A DNA stretch of 64,000 nucleotides from Mesorhizobium sp. WSM4313 (GTDB lineage Bacteria; Pseudomonadota; Alphaproteobacteria; Rhizobiales; Rhizobiaceae), in the NCBI RefSeq assembly GCF_002294725.1, contig NZ_NSFT01000004.1:186001-250000 (forward strand), given 5' to 3'. The notes beneath the pieces were generated by a model. That model was given only the letters and a program-made list of their open reading frames with translations, made no database searches and was not told the DNA's origin. Position numbers and translations under genes: made by a program. Every line of letters starts with the position of its first letter. Position 1 is the first letter of the stretch. Of this stretch, positions 45,449 through 55,579 are shown piece after piece.

Positions 45449-47056
45449 TCACATCCTGAACACGCCGAATTTCGTCGCCTCTATTCCGGCATTGAGAGCC
45501 GCCGAAAGGCTGAGCGCCAGCACGTCGCGGGTCCTGGCCGGATCGATGATGCCGTCGTCCCAGAGCCTGGCCGAGGAATAGAGCGGGTGACCCTCATGCT
45601 CGTATTTCATCAGGATCGGCTTCCTGAACTTCGCCTCCTCCTCGGCGCTCCATTCACCGCCCTTGCGCTCGATGCCCTCGCGCTTAACCATGGCAAGCAC
45701 CGTCGCCGCCTGCTCGCCACCCATCACCGAGATGCGCGCGTTCGGCCACATCCACAGGAAGCGGGGCGAATAGGCGCGGCCGCACATGCCGTAATTGCCG
45801 GCGCCGAACGAGCCGCCGATGATCACCGTGAGCTTCGGCACCTTTGCGGTGGCGACCGCCATCACCAGCTTGGCGCCGTCCTTGGCGATGCCGCCGGCCT
45901 CGTATTTGCGCCCGACCATGAAGCCGGTAATGTTCTGCAGGAAGATCAGCGGGATGCCGCGCTGGCAACAGAGCTCGATGAAATGCGCGCCCTTCAGCGC
46001 GCTTTCGGAAAACAGCACGCCGTTGTTGCCGATGATGCCGACCGGCATGCCGTGCAGATGGGCAAAGCCGGTGACCAACGTCGCGCCGTAATTCTGCTTG
46101 AACTCGTCGAACTCCGAGCCGTCAACGAGCCGGGCAATCACCTCGCGCACGTCATAAGGCTGGCGCAGATCCGTCGGCACGATGCCGTAAAGTTCGCTCG
46201 GGTCATGAAGCGGCGGCACCGGTTTCTGCAGATTGAGCTTTAGAGCCTTGTTCCGATTCAGGTTCTTGACGATGCGCCGGCAAATGGCCAAGGCGTGCTC
46301 GTCGTCCATCGCATAGTGGTCGGCGACCCCTGAGAGCCTGGTGTGGACATCGGCGCCGCCGAGCTCCTCGGCGCTGACATCTTCTCCGGTGGCGGCCTTC
46401 ACCAGCGGCGGGCCGCCGAGGAAGATCGTCGCCTGGTCGCGCACCATGATCGTCTCGTCCGACATCGCCGGCACATAGGCGCCGCCCGCCGTGCAGGAAC
46501 CCATGACGCAGGCGATCTGCGGGATGCCGGCGGCCGACATATTGGCTTGGTTGTAGAAGATGCGGCCGAAATGCTCGCGGTCCGGAAACACCTCGTCCTG
46601 GTTGGGCAGGTTGGCGCCGCCGCTGTCGACCAGATAGACGCAAGGCAAGTTGTTCTGCAGCGCGATCTCCTGCGCCCTGAGATGCTTCTTCACCGTCAGC
46701 GGATAATAGGTGCCGCCCTTCACCGTGGCGTCGTTTACGACGACCATAACTTCGGTGCCCTCGACGCGGCCGACGCCGGTGATGATGCCGGCCGAGGAAA
46801 TGTCCTCGCCATACATCGACCATGCCGCGAACTGCCCGACCTCAAGGAAGGGGGAGCCGGTGTCGAGCAGTTGCGCCAGCCGCTCGCGCGGCAACAGCTT
46901 GCCGCGTGAGACGTGGCGTTCGCGGGCTTCGTCCGAGCCGCCGCGCTCGACGCTTGCCGCCTTCTCGGCGATGTCGGCGACCAGTGCCCGCATGCGCTCC
47001 GCATTGGCGCGAAAGGTGTCGGAGGAGGGGGAAATTTGAGTTTGCAGTGTGGCCAC
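45449..47056 (-). CDS. mccB: Methylcrotonyl-CoA carboxylase beta (carboxyltransferase) subunit
   Basis: 535 residues, the standard length. The carboxyltransferase fold shows [68 protein letters not shown] and [16 protein letters not shown]. The GGANLPNQ and [11 protein letters not shown] segments favour methylcrotonyl-CoA over propionyl-CoA carboxylases. It transfers the carboxyl group from biotin on MccA to 3-methylcrotonyl-CoA. The gene lies 9 bp after the DUF1444 gene and directly before the macrodomain gene. Confidence 0.9.
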   Translation of the reverse strand: MATLQTQISPSSDTFRANAERMRALVADIAEKAASVERGGSDEARERHVSRGKLLPRERLAQLLDTGSPFLEVGQFAAWSMYGEDISSAGIITGVGRVEGTEVMVVVNDATVKGGTYYPLTVKKHLRAQEIALQNNLPCVYLVDSGGANLPNQDEVFPDREHFGRIFYNQANMSAAGIPQIACVMGSCTAGGAYVPAMSDETIMVRDQATIFLGGPPLVKAATGEDVSAEELGGADVHTRLSGVADHYAMDDEHALAICRRIVKNLNRNKALKLNLQKPVPPLHDPSELYGIVPTDLRQPYDVREVIARLVDGSEFDEFKQNYGATLVTGFAHLHGMPVGIIGNNGVLFSESALKGAHFIELCCQRGIPLIFLQNITGFMVGRKYEAGGIAKDGAKLVMAVATAKVPKLTVIIGGSFGAGNYGMCGRAYSPRFLWMWPNARISVMGGEQAATVLAMVKREGIERKGGEWSAEEEAKFRKPILMKYEHEGHPLYSSARLWDDGIIDPARTRDVLALSLSAALNAGIEATKFGVFRM

Positions 47057-47065
47057 GGTCGATTC

Positions 47066-47965
47066 CTATTGCTCTGCCACGATTTGCAGCGTGCCGTTTC
47101 GCCGCTCGAAGATACATTCAGACAGAAGGTCGGGTTCGCTTCGAAAAACATTGGCGATCAATACGTGGGCTATCTGCACCGCCCTCGGCAAACGCTTGTC
47201 GAACACAATAATCGCGTCGCGTTGCGGAATGGCTATGACGACGCCCTCGGGGAATTGGGGTTCGAGCAGGGCCCAGAATTTGTCAGTCAGGAGAAGGGCG
47301 GGCGAGATCGCTTCGTCACCTTCGACGCTGAAGATGGATATCCCTTCGCGAATTCTCTCCTGTTTTACCTTGGACATCTGCCTATCGATGTTTGCGAGAG
47401 CAAGTTGGCGAAGTTGTGCGAGGGAACGTCCTCCGACATCAGACTTGGGTACGCTGCGAAGGGAATCTTCATCGTCGATCTGGTAGAGGACGACAACGTC
47501 ACCAGCGAGATCCTCGTAGACGGGATCCTTTTCGGGCACCGCGCCGCCTTTGAAAGCATCGAGATGCTCGCGAGGGCGAATGTTCGCTATCACGTGATCA
47601 GCGTCGAAGCCTGTGTTGGTGTCGGCAAAGACAAGAACGTTCAAGAATCGCTGGATTTCGGACTCGATATCCTCGGAGGGTAGTTCGCGAAGGCGACCCA
47701 ACAAATTGGTGACGTCGACCTCGAGATTCTGATCCTTACCTGAGAGCACTGTCGTTACATGCAGACGAGCCGGATCGATAGGGTCGGGAGCAACCGCTTT
47801 GACACGACTGTCAGTCTTCAACCGCGAGATCACTTCGGTTCGCAGCGCATCCGCATCCTTGAACAACGGCGTGCCGGAATGCGCTGTCGCGACGAATGCC
47901 AGGAGCAAAATCGAAGTGACAATCGCGCCCACAATTCGTTTGAGATCCAGTGGCAGCCTTGGCAT
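47066..47965 (-). CDS. DUF1444 (YtpQ-like) domain protein with signal/anchor
   Basis: 299 residues. A hydrophobic N-terminus (RIVGAIVTSILLLAFVATAH) may export or anchor it. The body has DLAGDVVVLYQIDDEDSLRS, LAQLRQLALANIDRQM and LLLTDKFWALL followed by VVIAIPQRDAIIVFD, which matches my recollection of the DUF1444 pattern. The function is unknown. It sits with 9-bp gaps between ivd and mccB on the same strand, but its base composition is clearly less GC-rich than both, so it looks like a later insertion into the operon. Confidence 0.7.
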   Translation of the reverse strand: MPRLPLDLKRIVGAIVTSILLLAFVATAHSGTPLFKDADALRTEVISRLKTDSRVKAVAPDPIDPARLHVTTVLSGKDQNLEVDVTNLLGRLRELPSEDIESEIQRFLNVLVFADTNTGFDADHVIANIRPREHLDAFKGGAVPEKDPVYEDLAGDVVVLYQIDDEDSLRSVPKSDVGGRSLAQLRQLALANIDRQMSKVKQERIREGISIFSVEGDEAISPALLLTDKFWALLEPQFPEGVVIAIPQRDAIIVFDKRLPRAVQIAHVLIANVFRSEPDLLSECIFERRNGTLQIVAEQ

Positions 47966-47974
47966 TTTAAAAGC

Positions 47975-49138
47975 TCACGTCCCCTCCGCCATGATCTCGC
48001 GGCCGATCAGCCAGCGGCGGATCTCGCTGGTGCCGGCGCCGATCTCGTAGAGCTTGGCGTCGCGTAAGAGCCGTCCCGTCGGATAGTCGTTGATGTAGCC
48101 GTTGCCGCCGAGCAGCTGGATGGCGTCGAGCGCCATCTGCGTCGCTTTCTCGGCGGCGAACAGCACACAGCCGGCGGCGTCCTTGCGCGAGGTCTCGCCG
48201 CGGTCGCAGGCGGCCGCAACCGCATAGACGTAGGCCCGCGCGGCGTTCATCGTCGAGTACATGTCGGCGAGCTTGCCCTGCACCAGCTGGAAGGTGCCGA
48301 TCGGCTGGCCGAACTGCTTGCGCTCATGCACATAGGGCACAGCGACGTCGAGGCAGGCCGCCATCAGCCCGATCGGGCCTCCGGATAGCACCGCGCGCTC
48401 ATAGTCGAGCCCCGACATCAGCACCTCGACGCCGCGTCCTTCCTCATGCAGCACGTTCTCGAACGGCACCTCGACATCCTCGAACACAAGCTCGCCGGTG
48501 TTGGAACCGCGCATGCCGAGCTTGTCGAGTTTTTGCGCCACCGAAAAGCCGGCCATCGTCTTCTCGACGATGAAAGCCGTGATGCCGCGCGCATGGCGTT
48601 CCGGATCGGTCTTGGCATAGACCACCATCGTCCCGGCGTCAGGACCGTTGGTGATCCACATTTTCGAGCCGTTGAGCACGTAGCGGTCGTTGCGCTTTTC
48701 GGCGCGCAGGCGAAGCGACACCACGTCCGAGCCGGCGCCTGGTTCCGACATCGCCAACGCGCCGACCGTCTCGCCCGAGCAAAGGGCAGGCAGATACTTC
48801 TCCTTCTGCGCCGGCGTGGCCCAGCGGTTGATCTGGTTGACGCAGAGGTTCGAGTGCGCGCCGTAGGAGAGGCCGACCGAGGCGGACGCGCGCGAAATCT
48901 CCTCCATCGCGACGACATGCGCGAGATAGCCCATGCCGCTGCCGCCGAAGTCCGGATCGGCGGTGATGCCGAGCAGGCCGAGCGCGCCGAGCTCGCCCCA
49001 AAGATGCGCGGGAAATTCGTTGCAACGGTCGATCTCGGCCGCGATCGGCGCGATCCTGTCCTGGGCGAAGCGCCGCACGGTGTCGCGCAGCGCCTCGATG
49101 TCGCTATCAAGTCCGAAGTTCAGCGTATTCGTGTACAT
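47975..49138 (-). CDS. ivd: Isovaleryl-CoA dehydrogenase
   Basis: 387 residues of acyl-CoA dehydrogenase type. Typical segments are [53 protein letters not shown] and the C-terminal [20 protein letters not shown]. The glutamate in [14 protein letters not shown] is at the position of the catalytic base of isovaleryl-CoA dehydrogenases, as opposed to the more C-terminal Glu of most other family members. It makes 3-methylcrotonyl-CoA, the substrate of MccAB, and reduces ETF. It begins the metabolic part of the operon, 42 bp after the TetR gene. Confidence 0.92.
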   Translation of the reverse strand: MYTNTLNFGLDSDIEALRDTVRRFAQDRIAPIAAEIDRCNEFPAHLWGELGALGLLGITADPDFGGSGMGYLAHVVAMEEISRASASVGLSYGAHSNLCVNQINRWATPAQKEKYLPALCSGETVGALAMSEPGAGSDVVSLRLRAEKRNDRYVLNGSKMWITNGPDAGTMVVYAKTDPERHARGITAFIVEKTMAGFSVAQKLDKLGMRGSNTGELVFEDVEVPFENVLHEEGRGVEVLMSGLDYERAVLSGGPIGLMAACLDVAVPYVHERKQFGQPIGTFQLVQGKLADMYSTMNAARAYVYAVAAACDRGETSRKDAAGCVLFAAEKATQMALDAIQLLGGNGYINDYPTGRLLRDAKLYEIGAGTSEIRRWLIGREIMAEGT

Positions 49139-49180
49139 GCCGTTCCTCCCTGCGCCGGTCTTCGCGGAGATCGCGCCGTA

Positions 49181-49828
49181 TCAGAGTGCCACGGCGTCCC
49201 TGGCGCGCCCCGAGGGACGCGCGGTGCCATGGCTGATTGTCGCGCCGACCAGGCGCATTGTCATCGAAAGATATGATGCCGTGACTTCGACGATCGACAG
49301 CCGCTCGCCCGGCCGGAACCAGACGATGACGCCGGTCATCATCTGGATCAGCGCCATGGCAGTGAGCCCGGTGTCGTCGACCTGAAAGACACCAACCTCG
49401 GCGCCGTCGCGCAGGATCGTGCGCAGTTCCTTCTCATAGGCCGTGCGCATTTTGAGGATCTGCGTCAGCCTTTCATGCGAAAGGCTGCGCAATTCCATGT
49501 TGGAGACATGGGTGGCGTGACGCCGCCCGATGTGGAAGGCGATGTGGTTTTCGACATAGGCGGTGAGCCGGTCCACCGGATCGACGCTCGCCGGTCGCGC
49601 CGCTTCCCAAGCCTCGAGCAGGCCTTCCATATGCTCTCGCATCAAGGTGAAAAGCAGATCTTCCTTGGTCGGGAAGTAGCGATAGAGCGCTGCCGCCTGC
49701 ACGCCGACCTCGGCCGCCAGCTGCCGCATCGACATCGCCTCGTAGCCGAGGCGCGCGATCAGGCTGACCGCCGCCTCGCGAACGGCCGCTTCGGTTTTCT
49801 CCCCGTCGGAACCTGTGGTGCGCGCCAT
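49181..49828 (-). CDS. TetR/AcrR-family regulator of the leucine cluster
   Basis: 215 residues from the ATG at 49828 (AGAGGC ribosome site). The N-terminal helix-turn-helix is AAVSLIARLGYEAMSMRQLA, then VGVQAAALYRYFPTKEDLLF; the C-terminal helical domain would bind an effector, plausibly an acyl-CoA given the neighbours. It is directly upstream of ivd on the same strand, so it probably controls both itself and the leucine genes through the palindrome at 49852-49870. Confidence 0.85.
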   Translation of the reverse strand: MARTTGSDGEKTEAAVREAAVSLIARLGYEAMSMRQLAAEVGVQAAALYRYFPTKEDLLFTLMREHMEGLLEAWEAARPASVDPVDRLTAYVENHIAFHIGRRHATHVSNMELRSLSHERLTQILKMRTAYEKELRTILRDGAEVGVFQVDDTGLTAMALIQMMTGVIVWFRPGERLSIVEVTASYLSMTMRLVGATISHGTARPSGRARDAVAL

Positions 49829-49851
49829 GTTTGCCTCTGGCAGCAATAATA

Positions 49852-49870
49852 AAACGAACGTTCAATTAAT
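49852..49870. promoter_or_regulatory. Putative TetR operator upstream of the TetR-ivd operon
   Basis: An 8-bp perfect palindrome GAACGTTC (49856-49863) inside AACGAACGTTCAATT, in an AT-rich stretch 24-42 bp upstream of the regulator start. Such sites are typical of TetR autoregulation. This is inferred from position and symmetry only. Confidence 0.45.
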
Positions 49871-49944
49871 TCAAGCTTCCAATTTTCCCTCGAGGGTGCG
49901 GCTGTCGCATACGAGTTTATCGGCGAAGGCCGACGCAACGCCGT

Positions 49945-49969
49945 TATCCTCGGGCTTGTCCCAAGGATG
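49945..49969. repeat. Short ATCCTCGGG hairpin repeat fragment
   Basis: ATCCTCGGG pairs with CCCAAGGAT across a CTTGT loop. I recall this as a common intergenic hairpin in Rhizobiales. It lies in the 220-bp gap between the acylphosphatase stop and the TetR start. Confidence 0.5.
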
Positions 49970-50048
49970 ACGCCAATCAAGGCATGCCGGCTATCCGAAC
50001 TCCCAAAGCCGTATGCGATTGCCCCTCCTTCAGAGGAAGCTACCTGGC

Positions 50049-50330
50049 CTATACGATGATCCTGAAATCCAAGGGCGCTTCTTCGGCCGCTTCCTCGATC
50101 TCGACCTTCGAGACGAGCGCGCCCCGCGGCCCTTGCCACAGGCGTTCGATCATCGCCGTGACAGCGGCATCGGCGCCGGCGATCAGTGCGGTGACCGAGC
50201 CGTCACGCTCGTTGCGCACCCAACCCGTCAGCCCGAGACGTATCGCTTCTGCGCGCGCCCAGACGCGGTAACTCACACCTTGAACCGTACCGGAAACGCG
50301 CGCCCGAACGATTCTATGCTCGCCTTGCAT
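50049..50330 (-). CDS. Acylphosphatase
   Basis: 93 residues, the normal size. The phosphate-binding loop is present as [20 protein letters not shown], with its catalytic arginine, and the catalytic asparagine lies in [11 protein letters not shown]. The enzyme hydrolyses acyl-phosphate bonds in the cytoplasm. The ATG at 50330 is preferred over one seven codons upstream. The gene is followed by a spacer with a small hairpin, and repeat copy 3 of family A starts 71 bp upstream. Confidence 0.88.
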   Translation of the reverse strand: MQGEHRIVRARVSGTVQGVSYRVWARAEAIRLGLTGWVRNERDGSVTALIAGADAAVTAMIERLWQGPRGALVSKVEIEEAAEEAPLDFRIIV

Positions 50331-50400
50331 TGCCTGTGCTCCGCGTTGCACTTCGCGGAATCTGGCACAGCAAAGGGCAAAGGCAACAGGGGCTTGGGCC

Positions 50401-50545
50401 AGGGTGTGTTGAGATTCAGGTCAGGCCAAGCCGAAAATGGTGGCTTTCGAGAACCGGAGCGGAGCGGACATTCGGGTCCGTGAGCACCGGAAGCGCGGAA
50501 AACCAGCATTTGCAGGCTGGCATCACCTGAATATCAACACATCCT
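50401..50545. repeat. Long palindromic repeat, family A, copy 3
   Basis: Outer arms AGGGTGTGT/ACACATCCT, inner ATTCAGGT/CACCTGAA. The tip hairpin is CGGAC-ATTCGG-GTCCG, where copy 2 has CGTAC...GTACG, a paired change on both sides. Its final bases contribute the TAG stop codon of the aminotransferase gene. Confidence 0.82.
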
Positions 50546-51656
50546 AGTTCCCCCGCGCCGCCGCCAGCGCGCCCGGCAACTCCTCGGCGAAGATGTCGAG
50601 CTCATGGTCGAGCCCGACGCTGACCCTGATGCAGCGGTCCAGCACCGGCACCATCGGCTTGCGGATGAACACGTCGCGCGACAGGAGGCCCTGCATCACC
50701 TTCAGCGCGAAGGCGCCGTCACGGCCGCAGTCGATGGTGACGAAATTGGTTGCAGACGGCAACGGTTTCAGGCCGTTCTGCCTGGCAATGGCTGAAATAC
50801 GCTCACGGCCTGCCGCAACGCGCGCCACCACCGAGCGCAGATAGTCCTGGTCGGCAAGCGCCTCGAGGCCGGCGACCTGCGCCATGCGGCTGACGCCGTA
50901 ATGGTTGCGGATCTTCTCGAAGTCGCGGATCACCTCCGCCTCCGCCACCGCGTAGCCGCAGCGTATGCCGGCCAGGCCGTAAGCCTTGGAGAAAGTGCGC
51001 ATGCGGATGACGTTCGGCCGTGCGACATCGATCGCCGGCAGCGCCGAGGCCGGTCCCAGCTCGCCATAGGCCTCGTCCAGCACCAGCATGGTGGTTTCCG
51101 GCAGCGCTTCGATGAAGCGCACGACATCCGGCGCCTCCCACCAGCTTCCCATCGGATTGTCGGGGTTCGAAAGATAGACCAGCGGCGCCTTTTCGCTCGC
51201 GACCTTGGCGAGAAGGCCGTCCAGGTCTTCCTTGTCATTGGCATAGGGCACCGTCACCAGGCAGCCGCCGACGCCGGCGATATGGAAATTGAAGGTGGGG
51301 TAGGCGCCAAGCGAGGTGACTACCGCATCGCCGGGGCCGACATACATGCGCGCCACCAGGCCGAGCAGGCCGTCGATGCCTTCGCCCACGACCACGTTTT
51401 CGACGGCCACGCCGTGATGCGCGGCAGCTGCCACCTTCAATTCGTAGTTGTCGGGATCGCAATACATCCACTGGTCGCGGGCAACGCTTTCCATGCGGGC
51501 TATGACGCGCGGCGAAGGCCCGAAGCTGCTTTCATTGGCGCCGATGCGGGCCCGGAACGGCCGCCCGCGCTCGCGCTCCTGCGCCTCCGGCCCGACGAAC
51601 GGCACCGTGGTGGGAAGCGCGCCGATGATCGGCGTAAGGGGAGGGCGACGAAGCAT
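50544..51656 (-). CDS. PLP-dependent aminotransferase (class I/II, HisC-like)
   Basis: 370 residues from the ATG at 51656. Fold-type I signatures include GANESSFGPSPRV, GEGIDGLLGLVARMYVGPGD, YLSNPDNPMGSWWE, VLDEAYGEL and the PLP-lysine motif TFSKAYGLAGIRCGYAV. The overall pattern resembles histidinol-phosphate aminotransferases. No his genes adjoin, so substrate is uncertain. Longer in-frame starts extend into the divergent region and are unlikely. Confidence 0.83.
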   Translation of the reverse strand: MLRRPPLTPIIGALPTTVPFVGPEAQERERGRPFRARIGANESSFGPSPRVIARMESVARDQWMYCDPDNYELKVAAAAHHGVAVENVVVGEGIDGLLGLVARMYVGPGDAVVTSLGAYPTFNFHIAGVGGCLVTVPYANDKEDLDGLLAKVASEKAPLVYLSNPDNPMGSWWEAPDVVRFIEALPETTMLVLDEAYGELGPASALPAIDVARPNVIRMRTFSKAYGLAGIRCGYAVAEAEVIRDFEKIRNHYGVSRMAQVAGLEALADQDYLRSVVARVAAGRERISAIARQNGLKPLPSATNFVTIDCGRDGAFALKVMQGLLSRDVFIRKPMVPVLDRCIRVSVGLDHELDIFAEELPGALAAARGN

Positions 51657-51890
51657 GGCGCAAGCTCGCTTGAGAAAGGGTCTTCTTGCTAGCGTGCGCG
51701 AGGGGTGGGTGCAAGTTGGGCGACAAGCTGAAATCAGCTGGCTTGACCGGCATCCGGCGTCAGCTCTTGAGAGGTTTGCCGCTCGCATGGGTCTGGTGGA
51801 CGCAGCGGCGGACGTCTGCCGTTGGCCTCCGAATTCGATGCGGACGACGTCTCGCTGGATTCTCCCTGCCGCTTTTGCTGGCGAGACGGC

Positions 51891-53432
51891 ATGAGCAGCC
51901 GATTGCCGCCCGCCTGGGCAAAACACCTCAAGACTCGACCTTCGGCCAAGGCGCCGCCACCGAGGGCCGTGGGGCCGGCCGTTCAGTCAAAACCCGGCCC
52001 GTCGCGCGGTTCGGCCGACGAACTGATGTTGAAGCAGGCGCTCGAGTTGCAGGAGGCCGGGCGTTTGACCGAGGCCGAAGAACTCTGCCTTCGCGTGCTG
52101 GCAAGGACGCCGAACCATCCACTCGCCCTCTATATCCAGGGAACGCTCGGGATCGGCTATGATGATGAAAAGGCGCTGGGCTATTTTGCCCGCGCGGTCG
52201 CCGAGGAACCGCAAAATCCATATTATCATCTTACCCTCGGTGAAACCTATTTGCGGCTCAGCGAATTTTCGCCGGCGATCGAGCATATCAAGCACGCCCT
52301 GGCTCTGAAGCCGGGTCTGGTGGAAGCGATTTGCGCCCTGGGCGACGCTTACAATTCTTTTGACAGGGGGAGTTGGCGCTGCCGCTCTTTGAGAAGGCGC
52401 TGAGGATCAACCAGGATCATCCTGTAGCCCGCCTGGGGCTCCCCCGCGCGCTTGCAAGCCTCGGCCGCATGGACGAGGCTGCAGTTCATCTGAAGGCGGC
52501 GATAGAACGGCGCATTGCGGTGCCGGCCGCGTACAATGCACTTGTGCACACACGCAAATACCTTGAAGGGCCGCCGGAGCTGGCGGCAATCCTGACCGAG
52601 CTTCAGAACCCGGAACATGGATCGGAGGGAGCGCCAGCGCTCCATCACGCCGCCGGCAAGGTGCTCAACGACCTTCGTCGCTACCGGGGGGCAATGGATC
52701 ATTTCAAGCAAGGCAATCAATACGGAACTGGTAAATTCGACCTGGAAGCCCACCGTCGCTGGGTCGATGCCACGATCGAGACCTTCACACCGGAGTTGGT
52801 GGCTTCAATGGTCGCTTTCGGCAATCCCACTGAGGTGCCCGTATTCGTCGTCGGCATGCCTCGCTCCGGCACGACGCTGAGCGAGCAGATTTGCGCCAGT
52901 CATCCCAGTGTCCACGGCGCCGGCGAGCTCAGCAAGCTTGCACGAACTGCCGGTGGGCTTGGCCTGAAGGATCGCTCAACCCTGACCTTGGCAAATGGAT
53001 CGCCTCGACGACGCCCGAACTGACCAGGACGCTGGCCGACGGGCGTCTCTCCTATCTGCGCGAGCGTGCTCCCGAGGCGCTTCGGATCGTCGACAAGATG
53101 CCTCACAATTTCGAGCAGTTTGGCCTAATCGGCATTCTGTTTCCGAATGCGCGCATCATTCATTGTCGCCGCGACCGGGCCGGATCTTCGAAAACCGGTA
53201 TGAGGCCTTGGTTGAAAATCAGGAGGAGCAGTCGCGCCGGCTCATAGACTATCTCGGCTTGCCTTGGGACGAAGCCTGCCTGCGCTTCTTTGACCGGAGC
53301 GGCTCCGTGAACACCTATAGCAATTGGCAGGTCCGCCAACCGATCTATACGTCCTCCGTCAAGCGATGGAAGAATTACGAGAGCGAGATCCAGCCCCTGA
53401 TCGACGCGTTGGGCGATTTGGCCGAGACCTGA
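51891..53432 (+). pseudogene. Frameshifted TPR-sulfotransferase family gene
   Basis: Three pieces in different frames form one gene. From 51891 come TPR helices (LMLKQALELQEAGRLTEAEE through LGDAYNSFDRG). After a shift at about 52366-52371, in a run of five G, another frame continues ELALPLFEKALRIN to the sulfate-donor loop FVVGMPRSGTTLSEQI. After a second shift near 52960-52985 a third frame gives GKWIASTTPELT through RIVDKMPHNFEQFGLIGILF and HCRRD. Then about 60 expected residues are missing before RIFENRYEALVENQEEQ to 53432. Adding one G to the run would mend the first break. Confidence 0.8.
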
Positions 53433-53533
53433 CCTTGGTTTCAGTTTCAGTCGGTGGTTCGATGTCAGGCGGATGATGGCCCGTCAGGTATTGAGTGCCG
53501 TCGTAACGGCTTGATTTAATGGCATTCCATTAC

Positions 53534-53563
53534 AAAAAACCCGGCGGTTGCCCGCCGGGTTTT
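53534..53563 (-). terminator. Rho-independent terminator of the minus-strand porin
   Basis: On the minus strand ACCCGGCGGG-CAA-CCGCCGGGT is followed by TTTTTTG, 22 bp after the porin stop. Confidence 0.88.
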
Positions 53564-53585
53564 CGATTCAATCGGGCAGTGCCTG

Positions 53586-54773
53586 TTAGAACGAGCGCTG
53601 GAAGCGGAGCAGACCGCCGACGCTGTTCTTCTTGTCGGCGCCGGTGAAGTTGACGACGTCGGCACCCGAAACCCAATCATCGAACTTGCCGAAGTGATCC
53701 CAATCGACTTCGGCCGTGACCGTAAAGCCGGGGACGATGTCGTAAGCGACGTTCGCGGCCACGCCGTAGTTCTTGTCCTCGTCACCCGACACCTGGAGGT
53801 TGAACGAGGTCTTCTCGTTGAACTTGTAGGTGCCGCCGGCCCAGAATGCCCAGTTGCCGCCCCAGATTTTATAGAAGCCGCGACCACCGGCCCCGATGGC
53901 ATAGGTCGGGTCGTTGAGGTTGTCGTCGCTGCCATAGCCGAACATGCCGAACAGCGACAGTTCGTTGGTGACGTTCACGTCCAAACGAACCTTGCCGGCG
54001 ACTTCTTCATAGTTGCTGTCGTAAGCAACGACGCCGGTGATGGCGCCCCACCCTTGAGTCCACTTCACGCCGCCGACGACATGCGGAACGTAGCTGTCGA
54101 TCGTGCCGACGACGCCCGAACCTTCTTCCAGCGAGACCACCGCCGAGAAGCCGTTGCCGGCGTCGAAATAGTACTGGACGACGTTGGTGTCGAAGTCGCC
54201 ATAGGGGACGATCGTATCCTGGATGACGTTGCCGGCGTAGCCGATGAACGTATCGAAGGCCGATTCGTCCTTACCGACGCGGAGGCCACCGAGCTGGATC
54301 CAGGCGAAGTTCAGCGAAACGTTCTTGTTGCCGGCAGGATTGCTGTTGAATTCATCCGCTGCCGTGGTCGGATCGTCTGCCGATGGGTAGCCGTTGCGGT
54401 TGCCGAAGTTGAAGCGGGTCTCGGTGTAGGTCTTCAACGTGCCGAGCTCTGTTTCCTGGCCGGTCCAGGTCTTCAGCGTGAAGCGGGTGTTCTTGTAGAA
54501 GGTGCTCTGCTCATCGCCGTCCTCATGGTCGAACGACTTGGCGCCGTCGAACGAGCCGACGTCGCCGACGCCGATGTCGTAACGGACATAACCGCCGACG
54601 CGCAGGCAGGTCTCGGTGCCGGGGATATAGAAGTAGCCCGAGCCGTACACGTCGCAGATCTTGACGTATTCAGCCGGTTCCGGCTCGGCGACGGTCACCG
54701 CGTCGGCGGCGCGGGCGCCCGAAACTGCGATCAGGGCCGCAGCTGAGCCGAGAAGAAGGCTCTTGATGTTCAT
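53586..54773 (-). CDS. Outer-membrane porin (Omp2a/Omp2b type), copy 1
   Basis: 395 residues with a signal peptide (MNIKSLLLGSAAALIAVSGA) and a 16-strand-type porin barrel: EYVKICDVYGSGYFYIPGTE, GGYVRYDIGVGD, YFDAGNGFSAVVSLEEG and the terminal strand LLRFQRSF with the C-terminal Phe needed for barrel assembly. It forms water-filled pores for small solutes. It is a near duplicate of the gene at 55580 in opposite orientation; most differences lie in segments expected to be surface loops or the constriction. The ribosome site GGAGG lies in a 17-bp leader identical to copy 2. Confidence 0.9.
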   Translation of the reverse strand: MNIKSLLLGSAAALIAVSGARAADAVTVAEPEPAEYVKICDVYGSGYFYIPGTETCLRVGGYVRYDIGVGDVGSFDGAKSFDHEDGDEQSTFYKNTRFTLKTWTGQETELGTLKTYTETRFNFGNRNGYPSADDPTTAADEFNSNPAGNKNVSLNFAWIQLGGLRVGKDESAFDTFIGYAGNVIQDTIVPYGDFDTNVVQYYFDAGNGFSAVVSLEEGSGVVGTIDSYVPHVVGGVKWTQGWGAITGVVAYDSNYEEVAGKVRLDVNVTNELSLFGMFGYGSDDNLNDPTYAIGAGGRGFYKIWGGNWAFWAGGTYKFNEKTSFNLQVSGDEDKNYGVAANVAYDIVPGFTVTAEVDWDHFGKFDDWVSGADVVNFTGADKKNSVGGLLRFQRSF

Positions 54774-55107
54774 TTTCTGACCTCCAGTCAGAATCGAACG
54801 CAAGCGATGTGGACTCTCGGCCAAGATTATGGGCAATGCCTTGTTATTGCGCTCTTTTTCGCCCCATGCAGCGTGATGAAGGGCGTCTGCCGGTGATTGC
54901 GTGTCCGGTTTCCGGTCTACGATGGCGCTCCAATGAAGGCGCCTCTGCTGGCTCGAAAAGGCCTAGTAAGTCACGATTCGCCTCGTCTGGGCCGATGCGA
55001 TGCCGATGCTCCACCGCTTTCAGAAGCTGCCGGCCTAACGATTTTTCGGCGATTATGGCGCCGGCTTGTTGATTGTGCCCACGCTTTTCTTTATCCAGCG
55101 GCGCGAC
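54774..55107. other. Gap between porin copy 1 and tRNA-Ser
   Basis: 334 bp. Next to the porin lies the shared leader TGACTGGAGGTCAGAAA (minus strand), with the promoter presumably further up. I see no coding frame of real character here; the tRNA promoter should lie in the last 60 bp. Confidence 0.4.
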
Positions 55108-55198
55108 GGAGAGGTGGCCGAGTGGTCGAAGGCGCTCCCCTGCTAAGGGAGTAGAGGTCAAAAGCTTCTCGTGGGTTCGAATCCCATCCTCTCCGCCA
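55108..55198 (+). tRNA. tRNA-Ser (anticodon GCT)
   Basis: A 91-nt class II tRNA including an encoded CCA. Acceptor arms GGAGAGG and CCTCTCC, D-arm GGCCGAGTGGTCGAAGGC, anticodon loop CTGCTAA with GCT at 55142-55144, a long variable arm, and T-loop GGGTTCGAATCCC. It reads AGC/AGU codons. It lies between the two opposed porin genes. Confidence 0.96.
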
Positions 55199-55579
55199 TC
55201 CTCCCCTGCGCTGTGCGCAACAAGCCTCCCTTCGCAAGGCGATTCTGCGGCAAGAACCGGGCAGGGCGACTCGCCGGGACGCCGCAATTCCGGCCGTTAA
55301 CCGCCAGCTTCGTTCGTCTGGCGGGCCTCGATGGTTAACGAGAGCTTTCGGAGTGAGGCCAAATCGTGTCATTTGTGCAACAACATCCGGGGATAGCGTC
55401 TGGATCGGGCTTTCGCCGATACGATCGTGGTTGAACGCCGCCGCCGCCTGGGTAAAGGTCATCTTCGAAGGAGCGGCGCGGTGCGCATCTTTTTCGGTAG
55501 TGGGGATGGGGCAGGGAACGCTGTCCTTCAGCAAAAAATACCCAGACCCGTTTTTTAACTTTTGACTGGAGGTCAGAAA
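55199..55579. other. Gap between tRNA-Ser and porin copy 2
   Basis: 381 bp. An imperfect hairpin lies at about 55298-55340 (GGTTAAC-like ends, CGCCAG/CTGGCG core). The last 20 bp hold the GGAGG ribosome site within the leader shared with copy 1. No convincing coding frame is seen. Confidence 0.4.

Noticed and set aside
50273..50530. Small frames encoding SENRSG...STGSAGNRHLQAG-like peptides
   Set aside because: They are translations of the family A palindromic repeat on one strand or the other, recurring at 8450, 33009 and 50330, and not proteins.
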